From: Chalara sp. BL73
Taxonomy: Eukaryota; Ascomycota; Leotiomycetes; Helotiales
Assembly: GCA_918026815.1 (NCBI GenBank)
Contig: CAKJVC010000003.1
Location: forward strand, 186,001 to 250,000
Length of the DNA stretch: 64,000 nucleotides
Direction of reading: 5' to 3'
A program made the position numbers and the translations under genes. This document shows positions 10,801 through 22,552 of the stretch, piece after piece (position 1 is the stretch's first letter; each line of letters begins with the position of its first letter). The notes under the pieces are model-generated. The model was not told the DNA's origin and ran no database searches. It saw only the letters and a list, made by a program, of their open reading frames with translations.

Positions 10801-11280
10801 TGGATCCCACCAAGGATGATGCGTATTAAAATCGCCTAGCAAAATCGTACTTGGCTGTAGCGTTCTAGCATACAAACACCGTTCTAGCGTTTTGGGCCCT
10901 AATCTAGCTTGGTCTGATTCATGGTAAATATTAAGAAGTTGCAATTTTGACGTTTTTTCGACAATATCGACTACAAGCATGTCAGAGTCACGTGGTGACG
11001 TGCTTGCTATAGTGACTATTGGCCGATAGCTTTTCGCTACGTAGACTAGCGTACGAGGTCGGAATGAAAGGTCGGCTGGCAAAATTTGTAGAAATGCTGA
11101 ATGAGCTATTGAGCGTGTTGTCGAATAGTCTAGCTCATTGTCGGCTGGTTGCACTAGCCATGGTTCTTGAACTACTATTATATCGATTTTTAGCTCAATA
11201 GCTAGCTGAAGTGCTGATTCGGTAGCTGCAGCACTTTTGTTGAGGTTCACTTGTAAAACCTTAGTATTGCTACTAATCAT
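7817..11280 (-). pseudogene. LINE-3 ORF2, broken by a stop codon and by the LINE-2 insertion
   Basis: ORF2 starts at 11,280 and has an intact endonuclease region, including the stretch frameshifted in LINE-2 (here TPGEGTFFRPHLARES). The frame is interrupted at 10,177-10,179 by TAG where LINE-2 reads TGG (KPWWNDEL), then continues through RT (YMDD near 9085) and RNase H to the 12-bp duplication at 7817, where LINE-2 cuts it. The C-terminal remainder lies at 1337-1898. The nonsense change is G to A on the coding strand, that is CCA to CTA on the other strand. Confidence 0.92.
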
Positions 11281-11281
11281 G

Positions 11282-12820
11282 CTAATTTAGCTTAGTCGAT
11301 TTAATTGAGGTAAAAACCTCGCATGTTCGATCATCAGCTGTATGATTGCTTTTGCAATTGGCGCACGTCGGCACTAAGTGAATGCATTTGGCTCCGACGG
11401 TATTGCACGTATTACAAGCATGTTGCTTGGTCACGTGACCCTCGCTACAAAGCTTGCATTTTGCTGATTTTTTGCAATGTGTGTCGATATGCCCGAATGC
11501 CTGACATTTGCCGCATTGCGTGGTCGGCGCTGTAGCATAGAATTTCTCTACGCGTACGCTGATGCCGGCGATAAATAGCCGATGTCGAATAGCTCGACTA
11601 GCTTCGTCGGCTGTAGCAAATGCGACGACGATAGATCCTGCACGTTGATTGGCCCGTTTGTCGGCTGACGACAGCCAATACGGCTTTCCGATAGGTTGTA
11701 GACCTTTATTGAAAGTCTTGATTTCGTCGATTACTAGCTCCATGCCGCTAGGCGTATTGAAGTCGGCTGTCGGGATATTGTGTAGCACGACTTTGTGCCA
11801 AGGCTCGTCGATTTGAGCTAGTTTGTACGATACTAGGTGTTGCCAAATAGCTTGTTTGTCGAGTAGATATTGTGCCGAAAATTGGCTAGTCGTAGAAACT
11901 ACTAGATTTTGGCCAAGTGATTTTGTGATAGTATTGACTACCGGCTCTTTTACGCCTTTTTGAGCGAAAGCGTTGTTGAAAGCATTCCGTAATACTAGTG
12001 GCGAAAATGTGTTGTTTGCGTCTGGGGATCTGATCAAAACTAGCCTTTGCACCTTAGTTTTGCTTGGTTCAATTTTTGAAGTAGCTAGATTAGCTACTTT
12101 TGCTTTTGATCTAGGCTGAACTAGGGTCCATTCCTGAGGCTTGTTTGAAGGCATATTGCTAGCCGTAGCTATCGACGCGTACGACGGTGTCGATTTGGAT
12201 GCTGTAGCTGTAGATGCTGTGGCTGCAGGTCTTGTAGCTATCGGTACTTTAGCTAATGCTTTGGCTTTGGTCTCAATTTGACGCGTGGCCGATTCTAGGT
12301 TGGCGATTTGCGACGTGATGATTGTAGACGCCGTACGCAATTTTCCTTGTTCCGTGTATTCCCTGAAAATCTCTAGCAAATCTAGTAGCTTCGATTGCTC
12401 GTCGCGTGATTGCGTAGCTAAGCTGGCTTGGATCAATAAATCACGAGCTTGTAGAACTAGCTCGCGTGCCGATTGTGATGTTGTTGTTGTTGTTGCAAAA
12501 CGTGCTTGTTTCGCGTTGTTGTTATTGTCGGTTGCGGAAAAACTAAAAGCCGTACGCTTGCCGTTTTGGTTGTGATTCGGGCGGTGAAAGTTGATGCTTG
12601 AGGCAAATGCGGCAGAAAAGTTTTCCGTCGCGAAAGGATTGCTAGCAATGGGGTCGGAGCTAGGTTCTAGCTCGATAGGCCTAATAGCACTGTTGCAAAT
12701 AGGCTGATTTGGTAGCTCTAAGCTAGAGCTTTCGATAGGCACATCGATCATGTCGACAGCATCACTTGGGGGTGGGCTAGAGGCGGGCGCCTCCAAAAAG
12801 GGGTCAGACGCGCTCGACAT
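11282..12820 (-). CDS. LINE-3 ORF1, gag-like RNA-binding protein
   Basis: Open frame of 512 residues, collinear with LINE-2 ORF1. It has the same Ser/Pro-rich start, a shorter Thr run, the same central region (VQRLVLIRSPDANNTFSPL) and three C-terminal zinc knuckles (CGKCQAFGHIDTHC; CKLCSEGHVTKQHAC; CANCKSNHTADDRTC). The stop/start junction with ORF2 (TAG C ATG) is the same as in LINE-2. It encodes an intact ORF1 although its own ORF2 is broken. Confidence 0.88.
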   Translation of the reverse strand: MSSASDPFLEAPASSPPPSDAVDMIDVPIESSSLELPNQPICNSAIRPIELEPSSDPIASNPFATENFSAAFASSINFHRPNHNQNGKRTAFSFSATDNNNNAKQARFATTTTTSQSARELVLQARDLLIQASLATQSRDEQSKLLDLLEIFREYTEQGKLRTASTIITSQIANLESATRQIETKAKALAKVPIATRPAATASTATASKSTPSYASIATASNMPSNKPQEWTLVQPRSKAKVANLATSKIEPSKTKVQRLVLIRSPDANNTFSPLVLRNAFNNAFAQKGVKEPVVNTITKSLGQNLVVSTTSQFSAQYLLDKQAIWQHLVSYKLAQIDEPWHKVVLHNIPTADFNTPSGMELVIDEIKTFNKGLQPIGKPYWLSSADKRANQRAGSIVVAFATADEASRAIRHRLFIAGISVRVEKFYATAPTTQCGKCQAFGHIDTHCKKSAKCKLCSEGHVTKQHACNTCNTVGAKCIHLVPTCANCKSNHTADDRTCEVFTSIKSTKLN

Positions 12821-12954
12821 ATCGACCACAACAAAGCGTTTTCTACGCGCACCACGCGTCGAGCTGGCTATTGCTGAGAGGAATAGGCTAATGAGCTAGT
12901 TCTTCAAGTATTGGAGACGTGTTTTGAACAAAATAGAGGGGGTTGAAAATTGTT

Positions 12955-13557
12955 GTTGTGTGTATATCTTTGGCAAAAATCAAAAGCAAAACGCCAAGGC
13001 CGGATTTGATCAATCAAGACATTGTTCGCCAAGTTTATTGTACGGATCCGGAGCTATTTTATAGACTATTTGCTAGTCTATTGCATATCGGCTATCAAGC
13101 TACAAGTGTAATACTCAAAAAGCATCAAAAGCCTGACTATACGGATTCGACAGCATACAAAGTAATATCGCTACTAAATTGCTTAAGCAAAATTAGCGAA
13201 CGCATACTAGCTCAGCGACTTAGCTACTTAGCAGAAACAACTAGCTTATTGCACAATACGCAAATCGGAGGTCGCTTGAAAAAATCAGCTATCGACGCGG
13301 CAATGCTATTGACAAATGAAATACAACAAAATCGACTAGCAAAACGTACTACAACAACGCTGTTTCTAGACATTAAAGGAGCATTCGATTACGTGGCCAA
13401 AAATCAACTACTAGCTATTTTGCAAAAGCTCGGCATGCCGACTAGCTTGATTTCCTGGGTGTCGTTATTTCTAGCTAATCGACAATTACGACTTTCGTTC
13501 GACAATCAACTAGAGCAATTTAGTACAATTAATACCGGCATTTCGCAAAGCAGTTCT
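12955..13557 (+). pseudogene. LINE-4 ORF2, RT segment upstream of the Copia insertion
   Basis: Plus-strand RT fragment of the same LINE family, beginning at KIKSKTPRPDLINQD and running through LLHNTQIGGRLKKSAIDAA and LFLDIKGAFD to the PQG block, which has decayed to ISQS. At 13,557 it is interrupted by a 28.4-kb Copia insertion. The next residues (ILFLIYIRDL equivalent) resume at 41,981 after the 5-bp duplication GTTCT. A deletion relative to other copies (the CWKQ region is missing) and several substitutions show it is non-functional. Confidence 0.9.
13553..13557. repeat. 5-bp target duplication GTTCT, left (Copia-114)
   Basis: GTTCT directly precedes the TGATG end of the left 114-bp LTR and reappears at 41,981-41,985 after the right LTR. 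Intact LINE copies have GTCCT here. Confidence 0.9.
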
Positions 13558-13671
13558 TGATGAAAGAGAGAGAACTTGATCGTATTCTTCAATGAGGGTA
13601 GGGGACAGGCCCTCTATCTATATGCCTACAGTCAGGGTTTATAGTGGGGCTGTGTGCCTGAAGTTTCAACA
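13558..13671 (-). repeat. Copia-114 LTR (3' LTR in element orientation)
   Basis: 114 bp, TGATGAAAG...TTTCAACA on plus. It is almost identical to 41,867-41,980; I see two differences, both A/G (near 13,565 and 13,662). In element orientation it begins TGTTGAAAC and contains CTATAAACC, a likely TATA element. Confidence 0.92.
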
Positions 13672-13680
13672 CTCCCACAC
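13672..13680 (-). other. Polypurine tract of Copia-114
   Basis: On the minus strand GTGTGGGAG directly precedes the TGTTGAAAC start of the LTR. This is the expected position and composition for the plus-strand primer of an LTR retrotransposon. Confidence 0.65.
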
Positions 13681-16600
13681 AAGCATAAAGCTCCTACAGC
13701 TAAGCTTTTACATACTAATTACAAAGTAGACTTTTCTCGATCTTGAACTTTTTAAAATAACTTTTTATATACTAATAACTTTTTACTTTTATAACTTTTG
13801 TACAAAAGAATTGCAGTAGCCGTGTTATTTAATTTCGATCGTTTTTTTAAAAATTTCGAATTTGTTTTTTGCAAAAGTTTTAGTTATTTTATCGGCTACT
13901 TGTTTTTTAGTTAATATATATTGTAAGTTTACTTTTTTGTCGGTTATTTTTTTTTGAACAAAGTAATATTAAATATCGATGTGTTTTGTGCGTGTATAAA
14001 ACTAAAAGTTTTTAGTTAAAGCAATAGTTTTTTAGTTGTTTTTGTAAATAATTATTATGCTAGCATTTTAATTCGTGTTAAAATAAATTTAACTAAAAAA
14101 GCTTTATAGCTAGATAGCTTTTTTAGTCGCGTTAGTTTGCTCGATATACTTTATTTTACACAATAATAGCGATACTGTAAACTGCCGTTTTGCTAACTAG
14201 CTAATTGCTGTATTTTTTATATTAAACATATAGCTTAATATAAATTTTTTCGTTTCGATGTTTTTAGCTTAATTCGAGTTTGTATAGCTCGTAAACAGTT
14301 AAATGCTTTTTCGAAATACTAGCTTTATATTTGTTGTTTTTTTTTATGTATTTAAATATTCGTTTTATAGTTTTTATATGTGTTTTTATAAAGTTCGAAA
14401 CGTACCGGCTAATAACTAAAACAGTAAAAGCTAAATCGAAACAAATGTTTAATATAGTATATATTAAAAAACTAACTGCAAATTAATATTAGCAGCAAAA
14501 AGTTAAGTTAATTTAATAATCGAAATTTGCCGAAATTAGCCGTGTAATTATTTTTATAAACGTAGCTACGAAAACGTATATTTTTATATTAAAGTTTTTT
14601 AAAACTTTACGTAAATAAACTTTTTAAAACAAGTATAACGTTTAGTATAATCGATTATAAATAACTTTTATTTTAAAGTAAAAATAATACAAGCTAAAAT
14701 CTAATATATAAAATTGTTAATTAAACTGTGTTTTAATAGTTTAAATATTTAATTTTAAATTGTTAACAATTAAAAAGTCGTTTATATAAATAGCAATAAT
14801 CGTACTTTTTTAGTAAAAAACGCTCGAGTCGGCGTTAAGTAACTAAAAGCTATATTTTGCAAAAAAAACTGCTAGCGTTTTATACTAAACGCGAAAAAAT
14901 TGCTTTAAACTGTACAAAGCTTTTTTTAATTTATATATTTTATTTACGTTATAGTTCGTAAACAGTTTTATATAAATTTTTGTATCGATGTTTTTATACA
15001 AAAATGCAATTTTAACGTTTATTTGCTCGAGTTTTTAATCGAAAACTGCAGCAAAAACAAAAATAGTTTTATAATTTATAAATTTAACTATTAACGCAAA
15101 AGTTTTATAAAAGTTTACGTTTTTTTGTTGTTCGAAACTGCGAATTACTTAGCGCGCTTTATACTGCCCAAAAAAAATTTCAGTATTGCATTTAATTTTA
15201 AACATTTATTTTTTGTTTAAAACTATACGGTTTAGTAAAATGTTTATTAGTGTTTAAATATCGTTTTTAACAAAAAAGTTATATTTTTTTTAAATTGCAG
15301 TTTTTTATATATTTTACTACAAGAATTTTATAGCTTTTTTTAGCGTGCGCAGTTTAAATAGCTCGGAAAAGTTTGCGTAGTTTAAAAACGCTAATAAAAA
15401 GTAATAAATAAACGAACAAAAATATAGTAAAATTAGCAACAAAACAATAAAATTTAAAAAACTGTTAAAATGTTAAAATTCGAAATAAACCGAAAACGTA
15501 GCTAGTATATAGTTTAAAATATTTAAAAAATCGCTGTTGATTACCGACTAAAAAGTTTGTTTACGTAGTTTAAAATATTAAACGTGTTTTTATTATTTAT
15601 ATTTTTTTTTGTTTTAAACGTTAAATAAAATATATTTCGAAACGTTAGCGTTATTTTACAGTCGAGCAATGTTTAACGCGTTATACAAATCGTTTTTTTG
15701 TTGCGACTTTTTATATTTATAATTAAAATTGAAATTTTAACTTTAAAAATTAAAACGTTTTACAGTTTGATTTAATAAAAAGTTTTAAAACAAAAGTTTA
15801 TTTAGCTAAAAAGCGTTATTAAATAGTTTAGCCGACAATATAAACTGCGAATATATATTAAAAAAAAAGCTTAAATATAAACTTTTCTGTTTTACAATTA
15901 AGTTAGCTAACAAAAAAAACTAATAACTAATAAACAAAAATACAATAATAAAAAAAGCGAAATTAAAATAAAAACTGTAAAAAAAGCTATAAAAAAAGTT
16001 AAACAAAAAAACTTCAAACTAAAACTAAATTTAAATTAAACTGCTGCTAAAAATATAATCGCTAGTTTTTCTGTAAACTAAAAATCGGTTATAAAATTAA
16101 AGTATTTATTTATTATAAAACGTTTTTTTTAAACTTAAAAAAACTTGTATTTAAAAACTTCGAAATTAAAATTTGTAATTTTAAAAAGTTTAATAACTTA
16201 AGTTTTTTTTGTAAACTAAACTCGTTTTATAGCAATTGTTTAATTGTGCGAATAAAAGTTTTACAAACAATACAATTATTTAAAATTAAAATTCGACAAA
16301 TAGTATTATTTTTATATTTTACTAAAACTTTTTAGCGTGTTTTATTTTGTAGCTTTGTTTTTTTATTAAAATTACTATAATAAATTATTAATTTAAAAGT
16401 TCGAATATAATTTAATACAAACTAAGTTTTTATTTACGCTTTTTATAGTGTTTTTTTAATAATAGTATATAAAAAACGTAAATATAAATATTTAGTATAT
16501 TGTACTGTTTTAAGCTAAAACTTAAAGTTTAAACTAGTTTTTTTAAAAAAAAAACAGTTTTACGTTATATTGTATATTTAAAACGTTTAGTTGTGTTGTT

Positions 16601-16930
16601 TATTTTTAAAATGTATGTTTTTATAAATTTTTAATCGATTTTTTTAACGAAAAAATACTGTTTTAATTTATAAAAAATATATTTTTTGCTATTGTTACTG
16701 CAAATTTATTAAATAACTTTTTTTTTGTTAATACGTTTATAGTGTTTTTTAAAATAAATAAAACAATCGATAATTTCGTTTTTTGTTTTTATTAAATATA
16801 CTTAAATAAATTTTGTTTTGTTATATTTAAACGTTACAAAAAACCGGCTATTATCGAAATTTTTTACTGTAATTAAACTAACTACATTTATATAAACTAG
16901 TTTTAGCTTATATTGTTTTAGCTTAATTTA

Positions 16931-16935
16931 ATAGT
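16931..16935. repeat. 5-bp target duplication ATAGT, left (Copia-206)
   Basis: ATAGT precedes the left 206-bp LTR and is repeated at 32,186-32,190 after the right LTR. Confidence 0.85.
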
Positions 16936-17141
16936 TGTCACAGAACCGATCCATGTTGAGGGTCATTGGGTGGATACGCGAGCATGCCAAGAATGGATAA
17001 GAAGTTGATATTTAAGAGAACAGCTCAAGCTTAAATTACTTGTTTTTCAAGCGTGTATATATACAATAATATCACTTCGCTATTTGGGACTGTCAACCAT
17101 CAATTAGCTGTTCGCTGCACTACTAAGTACTTTTTGTAATA
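16936..17141 (+). repeat. Copia-206 left LTR (206 bp)
   Basis: Begins TGTCACAGAACC and ends near GTAATA. It pairs with 31,980-32,185, which ends GTGATA. The two differ mainly by C/T and G/A changes. It contains GTGTATATATACAATA, a plausible TATA region. The sequence directly after it (GTTATAAGCCCGGATTTGC) resembles the primer-binding site of Copia-114 with a few G-to-A and C-to-T changes. Confidence 0.88.
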
Positions 17142-20100
17142 GTTATAAGCCCGGATTTGCAACTAAAACACTTTTACTGCGCACATTAAAAGCTTTTAAA
17201 AGCAAAACAGCTAATTTTTTAATTACTTTTTTTTTACAAAAAATATTATATACTAACAACAAATACCGCAATTATACAATAGCAAGCTTGCAAAAGTTTT
17301 TTAATATGCTAATAAAAAATAAACATAATTAGCTTAAATGGTTTATATTATTAGCATATAAAGCACGCTACTGAAGCGCGTGAAAGCTAGTCGATTTAAA
17401 CGTTTTTAACAGCTAATTTAATTTAGCAGTGTTACTATTAAAGCCAAAGTCGCTGAATAAGCTAGTCGATGCAAAAAATTAAACTCGCAACGAAAAATAT
17501 AATATTAAGCTTACCGTATATTTAGCGCTAATAGCTGATTAAAACAATACATTTCGAGCAAAAACAACTTTTTTAATATTAACTGTTTTTTTTAAAAGCA
17601 CTTTCGTTTCGACAATTAAAAAAAAAAAAGCTTGTTTTTGTTAAACTACAATATTTATTTACAGCTACAACTAGCGATATACAAGCGAGCTAATTAATGT
17701 ACAACAAAAATTATACAATAAAAATGTTAAAGTAGTTAAAGCAGCTTAAAAAATACTAACAAGTATTAAGCTAAATTACGAAAACAGTAAAGTTTTTAAA
17801 ACTAAAAAACGCAAAGTTACAACTAGCAATTAATAAAACTATTAGTATACAAACATTCGTGCAACAATTAAAAAAAAAGTTCGTTTTAACTGACTTTAGC
17901 ACAATTAACACAGTCCGTACAAAATACCGACAAGTTTTTAGCTAAACAGCAAAAAAAAGTATTAATAAAAAACAGTAGCTAAATAATTAAAACGAAACAT
18001 ACAAACAAACGAAGCTTTACAATTTAGCAAAAATACAAAATAATTTAGTTACGCAAAATTTTTTAATAGCTATTCGTATAAAACTAAACTTTGCTTAAAC
18101 AAAAAAAAAACTGCAAAACTTAATAATACAATTAAAAATCGGTAAAAAAACAAAAACAATCGAACAGTTAGCAGCTAGTTTCGCAAAACTGATTTATACA
18201 AACAATACGAATTTCGAACTGAAAAGTTAAAAACTCGGTTTATTTACTACATTAAAAAAAAAAAGCTAACAACTTTAATTTTACGAGCTTAAACTTTTAA
18301 AATTTATTTAAACTTTTAATTAACTATTCGTTTAACAATAAAAAAAAGTGCTTGTATTATATCGGAGAAGTTAATTTAAAACATACGTAAAAACTAAAAA
18401 AAAGCAAAAAACTACAGTTTGCGACTATCGGCAAGTTCGACAAGCTGCTTTTAAAACCGATAAAAAAAAAGCTAAAAAACAAATACAAAAACGACTAGAC
18501 TCGATTAATTAAGCGAAGCTAAAAACAGCTTTTAAAAAAAAAAATAGTTTAAACAATTTTTAAACAAAAAAACAATTTTTTTTACTTTATTTAACAGTGT
18601 TATAATCGATTTAAAATTAGTAAAAAACATGTTAACCGAAGTGTTAGTTGAAGTATACGCAACACTTAATTATGCTTAACTACACTTTTTATTAAGCAGT
18701 ATACTGTTCGACAACTGTAAAGCAACTTATTTAGTAAACGACATATTATTGTTCGACTTAAAATTTTTTGTAAAAATTAATTACAACGAGTATATAAAAT
18801 CCGGAACAACTAGCTTTTTTATACTCGAAAAAAAAACTCGCACTTTTTTTAAAGTACTTAACAAGTTAAAAAAACTACGTACAGTTAAACTTAAATTAAC
18901 AAAAATAGTACTAGTTAAAAAATTGTATATAAACATAATTTTAAAAGTTCGAATACTCGCTATTGAATTATAGTTTTATAAACTAAAATATTCGTTAAAA
19001 TACAGAACAAGTAAAAAAAGCGTTATAGTAAAACAGCTAAAGCGCAAAAAAAATTTAGTTTTTTTTAAATACAAACAATTGTTTTTTTATTTACTTGCTT
19101 TTAAAAAAACTTTTGCTGTACTAATACTATGCGTAATAATATATTCAATTTTAAATCGCTAAATTAACAAAGTATACTGTTTTTTTAAAAACTATTTAAA
19201 ACTTAAATTAAATTTAGTAAATGTATAATACAAAAAAGTAAGTTATTTAAGCAAAAAAACGCTCGAAATACTAGTACACGCAACAAAAAATGTAAAAATC
19301 ACAAAAATAGCTTGTATTAAATATAAAGCATATGTTTAAACATATACAAAACAAATAATTTTTAAAAAAACACTTAACAAAACATTACTTCGACTGTTTT
19401 ACAAAATAACGTAAAACTTTTTTAAATTTTTCGATTATTTAATATATAACGAAACGAAGTATTTGCTAGTAATTAAAAACGAATATAGCAAAAAGCTTTT
19501 CGGCTTTTTGTTAACGTTAAAAAAAAAAACTAAAATAATACAAGCAGTTCGTAGCTTTAACAAATAAATAAAACGTTAATACAATTTATTTATTTGTAAA
19601 ATTAAGCACAACAATAATCGATTAGTTATTTTAATAAACGAAACGTTAAAATATAAACAGTAAACAAAACAAAACAAAATTCAACTAAAACTTTTACTGT
19701 TATATACACACGAACTAACAAAAAGTATAAAGCAAGCAAATTAAAAAACAATAACTCGTTTAATAAAAATGCGTATAAATGCAAATTTATTTAAAAGCTT
19801 ATAGCCGGAATTAGCAATAGCTAAAATACACTTGTTTAACATAAGTTTATTTGCCGCAAAAAACATGCGTTTTCCGAACGAAACATTTAATACGTAATTT
19901 AAAAACTATTTTAAATAGTACAATTCGCAGTTCGTAAACAAAATCACGAATAACTTTCGTTTTAATTAAAACGAAATTTACGTGTACAAAACTCGCGTAT
20001 ATTTTTTGGAAAAAAATAAAAAAGCTTTAAAAAAACGAAAAGCTTATAAAGTCGACTTTAAAGCACACGTAAAATACTTAATAAAATATATAGCTTTTAA

Positions 20101-22547
20101 TATTTACAAAATTTAAGTATTACAACTCGTGCGAGTTATTACTATAAAAAACGTTAAGTTCGACGAAAACTAGTTTTATTTACTAGAAATCGAACAGTTA
20201 AAAAGCTAACTAGTTTCGATCGCTCGACAAGTAGTAAAAATAATAAAAAAACAAAATATTTAAAACGTTAAATTAATAATCGAAAACTTAAGCGTACTTA
20301 ATAAAAATTTCGGCAAACAAATAACAAAGCTAAAATTTTTACAAAAAGTAAAAAACACTATTTCCGAGTCGAATAGCTAAAACTCGAAAGTAAAACAAAA
20401 CTAAACTTTAAAAAAAAAACGAACTTTTATAACAAATAAACCGTTTTCTAGATTTTTAATACTCGATTTAATTCCGGAATTTGAAAATATACTAAGTTAA
20501 AATTCGAAAAAAAAAACTGTTTATAAAAAAGCAAACAGTATAATATTCGACTTAATTTTAAAACTTGAAAATATACTAAGTTAAAGTTTAAAAAAAGCAC
20601 TGTTCGAAAAAAGTTTAACAGTTCGTTACAACTGTTAATAACTACAAAAAGCGCGCTAAATGTTAAAAACTTTAAAACGAATTAAAATACTTTAAAAAAA
20701 AAAATTTAAAATTTACAAAAAAAGTTTAACACTTTTCGCAAGTAATTATTAAAAATAACTTTTGTTTATAAACAATTTATTGCTTAACAAAAACTTTTGC
20801 TAATTTAGCTGCAAGTTTTAATGCTTCGAACGTATTACAAAATTTACTACAGTTAAAAAAAAAAAATCCGAGTTTGCGCCGAAATAAAAAAAAATCGCAA
20901 TTAAGTTTTAAACAAAGCGCAAAACTTAAAAAATAGCTAAGTATTCGCAATATTAGCATTTAAGTACAATACAACGTTCGACTATATTTAGCAATAAAAT
21001 TTATACAATTGTTTAGTACTAAAAAAAAGCGAAACAGTAATTATATATTTAGTATTTTATACTGCTATAACAAAACAAATAACGCTATTGTTAAAAAATA
21101 AAAACTTCGACAAAAACTTTTATTTAGCAAATTTGCTATTATTTTCGAAGTACTAAAAAAAACTTCGCAGCTATTTATTTAAAGCTCGATTCGAAACAAA
21201 TACACGCGCAAAGCTAACGAATTTAAAAAACTGTAAATGCTAAAAAGTTATACTAGTAAAAAAAGCTTAGTATACACTTTTACTATTAAAATAAGTATTT
21301 ATATACAAAACAAATACAGTTTCGGTTTTTACTTGTTGCAAATCGCGAATTGTAGTGCAAAAAAAATTTTAAAAATTTAAATCGATTATTTTAATATACG
21401 CAGCAACGTTAGCTTTTCGTTTGTTTAAAATAGCTATAGTTATAACAGCGAACTTTGATTTTAAAATTAAGCAGTTCGATATAATTAACGTATTTATTAA
21501 TGCAAAACGAAACAAAAACGAAATATAAGTTGCTTGCTAGTTTTTAAATAGTTTTAAAATACCGGAAATATACGTAAAACTAAATCGCGCGCTATACAGT
21601 TTTAAAAACTTTCCGGCACTATAATTTAAAAAGTTTACAACTATTTTAAAAAAATTAAAACTTGTAACAAGCAAAAAAAAACTGTGCTTTTATATAAACA
21701 AAAAACGAACAGTATTTTTTGTGTTTTTTATAAACAACTTTTTAGTAATATACTACAAATCAAATAAGCTAAAAGCGAACAAAGTAATAAACTTGCTAAA
21801 AAAAAAATACAAGTTAAAAAAAAAAAAATACAGTTTAGTTTTTAAGCATAAAAATTATACAATTAAAGTTAAAACGAAATCTTTAGCTATTTTATAACGC
21901 ATATATTAAAAAGATCGCAACAAAGTTCAACAAAATACCGACAAAATGTTTAAGCATTTTTTTGCTACAACAAATACTCGTTAAAAACACCGAAACAACT
22001 AACAAGCAAAATGTAAAAAAATATCAAAAAAAGTAAATAGTGTTTTGTATATAACTATTATGTTAAAAGCAAATACTACTTACGCAGTAGCTTAGCTTTT
22101 TCGGGTTTTGACTAATTTAAGCCGGCAATACATAAATACAGTCGACTAAACGCTTTTATATTTTTACGAAACAAAGTTTATAACTGTTATATACAGTTAC
22201 AATATTCGCTTTAAACAGCTAGCTATTGCAACAAATACATTATTTGCAAATAACTTGTTTATTAAAAAATCTTTTTATAAATACGTTATAAGTTTGTTTA
22301 GTAGAATTGTCGCGTAAAAAGCAAAAAAACAAAATACAATAACAACTTTTTTTACAAAAGCTAAACTGCTTGCTTTTTAAAGCACAACAAAAAAAAATTA
22401 TAGCTTTGCAAAAACTTTTTAAAGAAATTTAACTAAAGTTCAGTAAACTGTAAAATATATTTTGTAATAATTAATAAACAATAAAGCTAGTAGTAAAAAA
22501 AAACGAGCGAATTTTTACTAAACTGCGCTACGTAAATATTTATAATA
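17142..22547 (+). pseudogene. Copia-206 gag-pol remnant
   Basis: Decayed Copia polyprotein, plus strand. Recognisable pieces: FVKINYNEYIKSGTTSFF.. just after the protease (18,749-18,973); the integrase core entry YLLVIKNEYSKKLFGFLL (from about 19,460); RT with QFDIINVFINA and LNRALYSFKNFPAL; an RT active-site box reading FINNFL where the family has FVDDFL, so both Asp codons now read Asn (about 21,730-21,750); and RNase H ending NERIFTKLRYVNIYNM at 22,547. Dozens of in-frame TAA/TAG codons are present. Glu and Asp are replaced by Lys and Asn wherever GA was mutated to AA. Gag is assumed to occupy 17,200-18,700 but I cannot identify motifs in it. Confidence 0.75.
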
Positions 22548-22552
22548 TGTAA
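22548..22552. repeat. 5-bp target duplication TGTAA, left (solo LTR)
   Basis: TGTAA lies at 22,548-22,552 and again at 22,841-22,845, flanking the 288-bp solo LTR in the Copia-206 RNase H end. Confidence 0.85.

Larger units (their letters stand above)
7817..12950 (-). mobile_element. LINE-3, 5' part
   Basis: The larger part of LINE-3 in minus orientation: 5' leader (about 12,821-12,950), ORF1 (11,282-12,820) and most of ORF2. Together with 1144-1898 it makes an element of about 5.9 kb, the same size as LINE-2. At its 5' end (about 12,950) it abuts a plus-strand RT fragment of LINE-4 with no recognisable target duplication matching its 3' flank at 1143. Confidence 0.88.
13672..16935 (-). pseudogene. 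Copia-114 pol remnant (RNase H / RT end), heavily mutated
   Basis: No frame survives, but minus-strand translation near 13,800-14,080 shows a Copia RNase H end in order: an IYKDNQGAI-like block, KNP..HARTKHIDI-like residues, then a TKEQVAD-like block, each damaged by K-for-E and stop changes. Upstream (14,100-16,935) the sequence is AT-rich with many TAA/TAG codons. I assign it to the rest of RT/RNase H by position only. Residual C is almost confined to AC, GC and CG contexts. Confidence 0.6.

Noticed and set aside
18749..18973. Short plus-strand ORF of 74 codons in the AT-rich region
   Set aside because: It is a surviving open piece of the Copia-206 polyprotein (between protease and integrase), not a separate gene.
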